A DNA stretch of 64,000 nucleotides, from NCBI RefSeq assembly GCF_019320115.1, contig NC_089598.1:80682059-80746058 (forward strand). The letters are read 5' to 3'. Each line of letters begins with the position of its first letter. The first letter of the stretch is position 1. Positions 56,353 to 64,000 of the stretch are shown one piece after another. The translations under genes and the position numbers were made by a program. Source of the DNA: Miscanthus floridulus. Its lineage: Eukaryota; Streptophyta; Magnoliopsida; Poales; Poaceae. The notes under the pieces were generated by a model, which was given only the letters and a program-made list of their open reading frames with translations, did no database searches and was not told the DNA's origin.

Positions 56353-59300
56353 GTGGAGGAAATTCCTACTTGTGAAGTGGTCACCGCTGGTAAGTTCCTT
56401 GTTAATGATCACCCTGCAGTTGTGCTCTTTGATGTGGGTGCTTCGCACTCCTTTATGAGTTCTACTTTTGCATCTGAGCATAATATGAATGTGATTACAA
56501 TTGTCAAGGGTGGTTATTGTATTAGTGCTGCTGGAAATAATATCCTGACTAACCAAGTAGTTAAAGATGTAAAGATTGAGATTGGGGATTGAGAGTTCCT
56601 TACGGATCTTGTAGTTCTACCGGGGGTAGGAATTGATGTAATCCTAGGAATGAAGTGGATGAGCGGGAATGGAGTGCTGATCGATACATCAACCCGTGTG
56701 GTAATGTTGAGGGATCCTGTGGATAAGAAGGGTTTTCTAGTACAGTTACCTCGTGATATCTCTATCCACAATACAGCCAATGCTACCCTAGCCAAAGCCA
56801 TTGAGGATCTACCGGTTGTCTGTGAGTTTCCAAATGTCTTCCCTAATGACTTGCCTGGATTACCTCCGGACCGTGATGTAGAATTCAAGATAGAACTCAT
56901 TCCGGGTACGGCTCCTATTTCTCGAAGGCCCTATAGAATGCCGCCCAATGAGTTGGCTGAGCTAAAGAGTCAGTTGAATGAGCTATTGAAGAAAGGTTTG
57001 ATTCAGCCTAGTTCTTCTCCTTGGGGTTGTCTGGCTATATTTGTGAAGAAGAAGGACGAATCTCTACGCATGTGCGTGGATTATAGCCCCCTTAATGCTG
57101 TTACTATCAAGAACAAATACCCTCTTCCTCGCATCGATATTCTGTTTGATCAGCTCTCCAAAGCTAAGGTATTCTCCAAGATCGATTTGAGGTCTGGCTA
57201 CCATCAGATCAAAATTCGTCCTGAAGATATCCCAAAGATAGCTTTCTCTACTCGTTATGGCTTTCGAATACCTCATCATGTCATTCGGGTTGACAAATGC
57301 TCCAGCACACTTTATGTACCTAATGAATTCTGTGTTCATGCCGGAATTGGACAAATTTGTCGTCGTGTTCATTGATGATATCCTGGTATATTCTCAGAAT
57401 GAAGAAGAGCATGCTGAACATCTGAGAATTGTTTTAACTCGGTTGCGTGACAACCAGCTTTATGCTAAGTTCAGCAAGTGCGAATTCTGGTTGAACAAGA
57501 TACCTTTTCTAGGTCATGTATTATCTGGTGATGGAATTTCGGTTGACCCTACTAAGGTGCAAGAAGTCCTTGAGTGGAAGGCACCTACTATGGTCATAGA
57601 AGTCCGAAGTTTCCTGGGATTGGTGGGCTATTATCGTCGCTTTATCCTGGATTTCTCAAAAATCACCAAGCCCATGACTCGACTACTGCAAAAGGATGAG
57701 AAGTTTATGTGGACTCCGAAGTGTGAAGAGGCTTTCCACACTTTGCAGACCTTACTAACCTCTGCTCCTGTATTGGCACAACCTGACATCGAGAAGCATT
57801 TTGATGTCTACTATGATGCATGTGGCACCGGTTTGGGGTGTGTTCTGATGCAGGAGGGCCGAGTAATTGCTTATGCTTCGCGCCAGCTTCGAAAGCATGA
57901 AGTCAACTATCCTACCCATGACTTAGAGCTAGCCGCGGTTGTTCATGCCCTGAAGATTTGGAGACATTACTTGCTGGGTAATGTGTTCAACATCTATACT
58001 GACCATAAAAGCCTCAAGTATATCTTTACTCAACCCGAGTTGAACATGCGTCAACGCCGATGGTTAGAATTAATCAAAGACTACAACCTTCAAGTGCACT
58101 ACCACCCTAGTAAGGCAAATGTGGTTGCTGATGCCTTAAGCAGAAAGGCCCATTGCAATTCCTTGGTTAGTGAAGACTTTCATCTGGCACACCTCCTTCA
58201 TCCTGTGGTACTCCACAATATCACTGTGGATTGCTCTCTTAGAAGTCGAATTATCGAACTCCAGAAGACTGATGTGGGTATGTTTCACATCAAGCGGAAG
58301 ATGAAAGAGAAAGAAACCAAGCACTTTAGGGTCGATGACAAGGGAATTCTCTGGTTTAATGATAGGCTTGTGGTACCTAAAGACAAAGAACTTAGAAATT
58401 AAATTATGGCTGAAGCCCATTCTTCTAAATTGTCCATCCATCCTGGTAGCAGTAAAATGTATCAAGATCTCAAGCTGTATTATTGGTGGACCAAGATGAA
58501 GAAAGAAATCACAGCTTACGTGGCAAAGTGTGATAACTGTTGCAGAGTCAAGGCTATTCACATAAGGCCCGGATTATTGCAGCCACTCTCTATTCCTGGC
58601 TAGAAGTGGGAAGAAATTAGCATGGATTTCATTGTTGGATTACCCACTACCAAAAAGGGTTGTGATTCCATCTGGGTTATCGTAGATCGTCTAACTAAAT
58701 CTGCTCACTTTATTCCGGTCAAGTCTACCTATCACCCGCACAATTATGCTGAGATTTATTTTCAACAAGTGGTACGTCTCCATGGTGTACCCAAATCCAT
58801 TGTTTCAGATAGAGGACCGCAATTCATGGCTCGCTTTTGGGAGTGCTTACATCAGAATCTTGGCACTCATTTAATCCGTAGTTCTGCCTATCATCCACAA
58901 ACATCAGGACAGACTGAGCGTGTTAATCAAATTCTTGAAGACATGCTTAGAGCTTGTCTTATCTCTTGCAAAGGCTCTTGGGAAGACTGGTTACCTCTCG
59001 CTGAATTCTCTTATAACAATAGTTATCAAGAGAGTATCAAAATGGCTCCTTTTGAAGCTCTTTATGGCCGCAAGTGTAGAACTCCTTTGAACTGGGTAGA
59101 ACCCGGAGAAAGAAGATTCTATGGTATTGATTTTGTAAAAGAAGCCGAAGAGCAAGTCCGAACTATACAGTAGAATATGACTGCCGCTCAGGCTCGACAA
59201 AAGAGCTATGCTGACAAGAGAAGAAAACCTATTGAGTTTGAAGTAGGTGATCATGTTTATTTGAAGGTATCCCCTATGAAAGGAGTCAAGCGTTTTGGAA

Positions 59301-59572
59301 TTAAAAGGAAGCTTGAGCCTCGATATGTTGGACCCTACCGCATTATCGAGAAAAGTGGAAGAGTAGCATATAAGCTTGATCTACCACGTGAGATGGGAGC
59401 TATATTCCTGGTATTCCATGTGTCCCAGCTGAAGAAATATCTTCGTATTCTCGAGGAAAGAATAGCAACAAGGAAAGTCAACTTGAAATCTGATCTTTCT
59501 TATGAAGAAAAGCCCGTGCAAGTTCTGGATACTCAAGAAAGAGTGACTCGTACGCGAGTAGTTAAGTTATAC
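56353..59572 (+). pseudogene. E4 pol (PR-RT-RNH-INT-partial chromodomain)
   Basis: Protease has LFDVGASHSF, where the catalytic D-S/T-G has become [38 protein letters not shown] and [10 protein letters not shown] one-base frameshift lies near 57260. RNase [39 protein letters not shown]. Integrase: H/C finger, then DFIVGLP, SDRGPQF, HPQTSGQTERVNQ. The end, EEKPVQVLDTQERVTRTR, is the start of a chromodomain of the Tekay/Del (CHDII-like) kind and breaks off at VVKLY where E5 begins. Stops: TGA 56590, TAA 58400, TAG 58601, TAG 59171. Confidence 0.9.
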
Positions 59573-62500
59573 TGTAACACCTCGGGTGTTAGCCTTGCAT
59601 AACTTGACTTGCATAACACGAGCATGAGCATCAAGCATTCATAAACCATCAATTTCAACTGAAACATTTGATCGAAACATATGAAACATTACTTGTTATC
59701 TCGTGTTTCTTAGAACATATGCATATGATCATGTGCAAATGAATGCAAGTGAGTAGTGCTAGTCACTAAAACACCTTAGCTACACTTAGGTTAACAAAAG
59801 GAACCTTGTTCATGAAGGTCACATTTCATGATCAAGCACTTAAGTGATATTTCATGTGTTGACCTGAATAGCTATATGAGTGACTACTACATGAAATGCT
59901 TAAATGACCTTGCAAATTGTTTTAACATGCTTAGAGTATCATCATGAACAACTTTGGTATTTAGTGCTAGGGCTAGTTTGGTCATTTAGCCATGGTTTGT
60001 ATATGTAGCATGTTTTCAAAGTGACATGTTTGACTGAAGTTGAACTAAGTGTTAGGGACCTTGCATGTAGGAGTTCACTAAAGCAATGTTGTAGTGTTTG
60101 ACATAAGGAACAACTTTGATTTTTGGGCCCTTGACTGATTCAGCTCCTAACATGTGTGAATTTGGGTTTCAAAAATCAGAGAAATCACAAATTCTACACT
60201 TAGCAAATTTTTGCTAAGTCGTGAACACCGACAGCCTGACAAGCCAACTTTGAGCACGATTTTCCTCCTTAACCGTTGCGAATTAGGTCTTGATCATTTT
60301 ATATGAATTACAGATGGTACTTAGAGCTACAACTTTGGTGTAGATTGTGTGCACTAATACGTCACGGATTAGAAGATCAAGCTCCACGAAAGTACGTCGT
60401 CAGGCTCGGCCATCGCGTTTCTGTCTAACTGAATCGCGACGTCAATGGCCGACCGGCTTCAGACATCGCGCGCCGTGTGTCCCCGGCGACAGCCGCGCGT
60501 CGCCAGCGCTCTGTCCGCGCAGGCCACGCCACGCCTGAGCGCGGCCTTAACGTCGCCAGCGCCCGCCCGAGCCATCCCGCGCTCCCATTTCGCTCCCGAC
60601 GCCTTTTCTTCCTCGCAGCAGCAGCCGCCGAGCTCTCGGAGCCCCGCCGTCGCCATAGCCGCGCGCAGCCCGCGCCTAGCCACTCCAGCACCACCACCAT
60701 AGCTCCTCCGTCTCCCCAGCGACCCACTGCTCCCTCCCGTGCTCGCTGACCAAGCTTGGTAAGCCATCGCCGCGCGTTTAAGCTCGCCGGAGCTCCACCG
60801 CAAGCCCCGTCACCGTGGCCGGAGCGCCACAGTCCACCTCTCCATGCGTTAGCTAGTGCGTCGAGTGCGTCTTAGGTAGTTTATGCTCGTCCGAGCCTTA
60901 GATCGGGCCACCGAGGTCGTCACCGGCATTTTGCCGTGGTCCAGCTCCGCCGTTCCGCCATGGCCGCCGCCGTCGTCGCGGGTGGCGACGATAGGGCCGG
61001 CCAAGTATACCAATCAACGCGCTAGGTCATGTAGGTCATATGGTGATGATGTCACCACCGGCGAACTCACCACCGGCGAACTCACCGCCGTCGAGTTCTC
61101 GCCGCGTCAGCCGAGCAGCGCCGCCAGCTCTGTTTTGGTCTCGCTGACCGGTGGGTCCATCTGACGAGTGGGTCCCTGCTGTCAGCGACTCTAGGTTTTA
61201 GGGATAGTTCAAAAATTCCAGATTCAAGTATGTTTTGTTATTTTTGTATCTTTAGTTTGATAGCTCCTAAAATTGTGAAATAAATATGATTGTGTTCCTT
61301 AGGAAGTGTAGTATTTAGTAAAAATATGTTCTTGGCTTCAACAGTAGAAATTTCTAGAGATTTAAATAGGGATTTCAAATGTGCTTTTGAATGCATTCAA
61401 ATTTGTTTATTTTATATCTAGAGTTCCTGTGCTCCAAAAATTATGAAATTTTTGTGGTAGGCTATTCTTGTTATACATGAGCTTGGATAAAAATTTGAGG
61501 ACCAGTGCATGTGTAGATCTATAGTTATAGATTTTTCTTTTATAAATAGTTAATCCTTGCATGAATTTTTATAAATTAATTATGAGTCCAAAATTCATGA
61601 AATTTGTTGGAGATGATACTAGTACCATATGGATGTAAGGAAAAATATGAAATCTGTTGCTTGACACTTTTCAATAGGATTTTCCATTTATGCTATTTCA
61701 AGCCTTGCTTCCTTATCATTTTTGTATAGAATGTTCTACTTAGTAAAATGACATGAAATTTTTATAGTAGTCCTTTGATAGCATTAGTAAGGCTCTGTAA
61801 ATTTTTGAGAATTTATTAGGCACATCTGATATATATTTATTATTTAACCTAGATATCTAAATAAAATAATAAAGGCAATTTAATAAATAGTTTGGGCTGC
61901 ACTATTATATCATCTTAACTGTATTTGGTATGCTTACACTGTTGGTAGGTTCTAGTTCGTCAAATTTTGAATGATTACATAACGTAGAAGTATTCTTACT
62001 TTATATTGCATGTTAAATAGTTTCCGGACTGATTCTAGAATGTGATGAGTTACATGTTGAAACTGATGTAGACTGTAAAAATGGTTAATAACAAGTTGTA
62101 GAGAATTTGATAAGCTTTCCAGAAAGTCCAGGATCACTGCTTTTGGATTTGTAGAACTCCAGTTATGAGTGAAACAAGTAACTACTGTATGGCGTAGTCG
62201 ATGCATTGTAGAAATAGTTAAGTAGTAATCGAGAAGAGATATGCACCTACTCAAACAACGCGATGCACTTGTTAACATTATGCATTCGTAATACTCATAC
62301 CATACTCATGCATCTAGGATCGGAGGAAGAGATCACGTTGCTGGAATTCGAAGAAGCAGAGGAAGGGAAACCGCAGGAGGATCTGCAAGCCGCAGCTCCT
62401 GAAGGCGTGGAGCAGAACCCTGAAGAGCTTCCGGAGTGCCCTGACCATCGCCCTACTTCCTTTCTGCGAGGCAAGCCCCGGAGCATTATAAGTCTCCCAG

Positions 62501-63969
62501 TAATTTACAAATGTTTACTTATGTATTTATGATTGATGCATTAGGTTATAAGAGTTGAATGAAACCACTTGATGCATGTACATTCCTTGTCCAGATATTA
62601 CACCTTTAACCGATATAGATCCAGGATCGAATATATATGCTTAGCCATGCTTAGACCGGTAGAAGTCGGGTGATGTCCTGTCACCTGCGAGATATAGGTG
62701 GATACCGGAGCACGGTTGGCTATATCTGCTATCGTGGAACAGAACCATGAGGTAAAAGTAAATTGAGACCGGACGGGAGGTCGATAGGGAAGCAACAAGG
62801 CATGGAGGTCTTGGGTGTGGACTTATCCCCATCCGTGTCGATTAAGGACCGTACCGTTGTTGGCGCTTCTGACAAGATTGAACGCATGCCTCTCACTTAG
62901 CTGGCCAGATAAATCGTTCCGACCGCGAAGCCGAGTAATTCAACTCAGGCCGGGAACCGTTCTGTTGTGCGCTCCTTCCGGGGAACGATCAGACTGAGCC
63001 CAAGGGCAGGCTTGGCCTGAGCATCCTGGCATCTGGTGTTCCAGATTGTGCGGTGCGGTACGGACCCGCGAAATGTGTACCTAAGTTGTACCAAAGGTCA
63101 CCTAAGACTATCATGGCTGGTAGATCTGGGTTTGTGTTAGGAATAAATTCCCAGCTGGTTGAAATCGATTCGAATCGCCGTCTCTCCCGGATAGTGAGAA
63201 ACTTGGCTAGTCCCAACATCGTAGCAGCTATATTATGAAACATGATGGTTCGGCTAAATATGGAATTACAATACCTGCTATGGTTACTATTGGATGCTTC
63301 TAAATGATATACCACATGTTTGGCACAGGATAGTTGCTAATCTAGAAATGGTTAGTTATAATTAACTTGATAAAGGGATCATAATTGTAAAATGGGTGAA
63401 TTGCCTTTTTCGCAAAATGCTATCAAGTTACGTCCACCTATACAGCCTTGCATGATCCTTGAAGTCATTTTATTTCTGGTTCATGACGGGTAAGTCTAGC
63501 TGAGTACCTTCTCGTACTCAGGGTTTATTTTCCCATTGTTGCAGATGGCACTGTGTATCATGGTTATTGCAAGAGTTGCTTCTATCCCGCTGTGGATGAG
63601 GAGTAAGCCTTGGGCAGGCTTCCTTAGTAATTCCTATCTTTGCTTTTGTGGACCGTGATCTGGCTTGGCACTGTATCAAACTACGTTGGAAACTTATCTT
63701 CGAACTTATTTGCTTCCGCTTTAATTATCAAACTCGGTTTGTAATAACTTTCTATTCGTACTCTGATGATGAAAAGTATCTGTGAACTTTATGTAATATG
63801 TGGCATGTATGTTGAATCCTGTACGATCTTGGTTGTTGTAATTCGTTTATCGAGACCCGTCGCGGTACTCGACGGACTACCGGGTTTATATGGGTTCAAG
63901 TATGACAGTGCGACCGCTTGCGGATTGCCATTGTACTTGTATTCTTATAAATTGGTTGGTTCTGCGACA
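59573..63969 (+). repeat. E5 5' LTR (4397 bp)
   Basis: TGTAACACC ... TTCTGCGACA. A GC-rich, CpG-rich block lies at about 60345-61170. It is AT-rich around 61200-62250, then has the micro-gene. Equal in length to the E4 LTR by chance, because the internal landmarks shift. Confidence 0.85.
62308..63606 (+). CDS. LTR two-exon micro-gene, E5 copy
   Basis: Exon 1 has an in-frame ATG at 62308 (MHLGSEEEITLLEFEE), a Glu/Pro/Gln-rich middle and ECPDHRPTSFLR, ending at 62470 with donor CGAG|GCAAGCC. The intron is 1074 nt. The acceptor TTGTTGCAG leads to exon 2, 63545-63606, which reads GTVYHGYCKSCFYPAVDEE after the split Asp codon and stops TAA. No stop interrupts the spliced frame, so this copy is the best candidate to be functional. 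Predicted size is about 75 residues. Many differences from the E4 copy fall at third codon positions (GAG/GAA, CCG/CCT, GAT/GAC, CAC/CAT, CGT/CGC in the ECPDHRP block). Confidence 0.55.
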
Positions 63970-63971
63970 GC

Positions 63972-63983
63972 TGGTATCAGAGC
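63972..63983 (+). other. Primer-binding site of E5
   Basis: TGGTATCAGAGC, exact tRNA-iMet type, two bases after the LTR. Confidence 0.9.
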
Positions 63984-64000
63984 AAGATTCAACGTTAATT

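Larger units (their letters stand above)
49155..59572 (+). mobile_element. E4: Tekay/Del-like chromovirus, 3' part outside window
   Basis: LTR of 4.4 kb, tRNA-Met primer-binding site, an extra ORF, gag, then protease-RT-RNase H-integrase and the start of a chromodomain. It entered the E3 PMD exon; the left target site is TTGCC (49150-49154). At 59573 another LTR begins inside the chromodomain, so the end of pol and the 3' LTR of E4 lie beyond the window. Confidence 0.88.
59573..64000 (+). mobile_element. E5: Tekay/Del-like element, only 5' LTR and PBS in window
   Basis: Starts TGTAACACCTCGGG in the middle of the E4 chromodomain with no polypurine tract before it. After the LTR come a primer-binding site and AAGATTCAAC, as in E4. 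So this is a 5' LTR of a new element, not the 3' LTR of E4. The left target site should be TATAC (59568-59572); its partner lies outside the window. Confidence 0.85.

Noticed and set aside
60425..60803. Several overlapping GC-rich ORFs in the E5 LTR
   Set aside because: All frames are open because of high GC; no frame is supported by the E4 copy. Kept only as a possible first exon region.
49155..63969. Reading 49155-53551 and 59573-63969 as the LTR pair of one element
   Set aside because: They are far too diverged, no polypurine tract precedes the second, pol stops inside the chromodomain, and a primer-binding site follows the second LTR.
1..64000. tRNA, rRNA or intact cellular gene
   Set aside because: None seen on either strand; tRNA-like pieces are only primer-binding sites next to LTRs.

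Overview
This window is intergenic repeat DNA from a grass nuclear genome. A panicoid grass is likely, but that is inference from remembered LTR styles. Almost every base belongs to Ty3/gypsy LTR retrotransposons stacked inside one another. There is no intact cellular gene, tRNA, rRNA or CRISPR array, and the few host-like coding pieces are broken.

Layout. 1-10205: E1, a Tat-lineage element on the + strand. It has a decayed pol, three tandem-repeat blocks, a spliced antisense gene and a 3' LTR; its 5' end lies outside the window. E1 sits in a Tekay/Del-like LTR piece (10206-11765), which sits in the gag of a minus-strand Athila-like element. The LTR of that element (12270-17851) is split by a complete minus-strand non-autonomous element, N (13177-17441, TSD GTAAG). 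17852-26980 is older DNA: an unrecognised minus-strand coding region split by a solo LTR (18239-19275, TSD CTATC), a B3-domain pseudogene, and a locally duplicated segment that holds a second solo LTR and a zinc-finger-like ORF. 26981-49154: E3, with gag and protease but no RT or integrase, and an antisense plant-mobile-domain (PMD) gene. E3 is interrupted by E2 (34785-47842), a full-length Tat-lineage element inserted in an intron of the PMD gene. 49155-59572: E4, a Tekay/Del-like chromovirus inserted in the PMD coding sequence. 59573-64000: E5, a related element that begins inside the chromodomain of E4; only its 5' LTR and primer-binding site are in the window.

How the parts work together. 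E1 and E2 carry gag-PR-RT-RNase H-RNase H-INT on + and a separate multi-exon gene of the Transposase_28 ('putative gypsy type') kind on -. In E2 five GT-AG introns can be placed so that the frame holds through six exons. E3 pairs gag-PR with a PMD gene and would need a partner for RT and integrase.

Most interesting signals: (1) three strongly diverged Tekay-type LTRs keep what looks like a two-exon micro-gene, with the same frame across an intron of about 1.07-1.10 kb and an identical 62-nt last exon length; (2) E4 has, between primer-binding site and gag, an ORF whose first 21 residues after Met match the histone H3 tail without gaps, followed by a coiled coil and an acidic tail; (3) premature stops across the elements are mostly TAG, as decay at methylated CAG sites would give. 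All calls are by eye; no database search was run.
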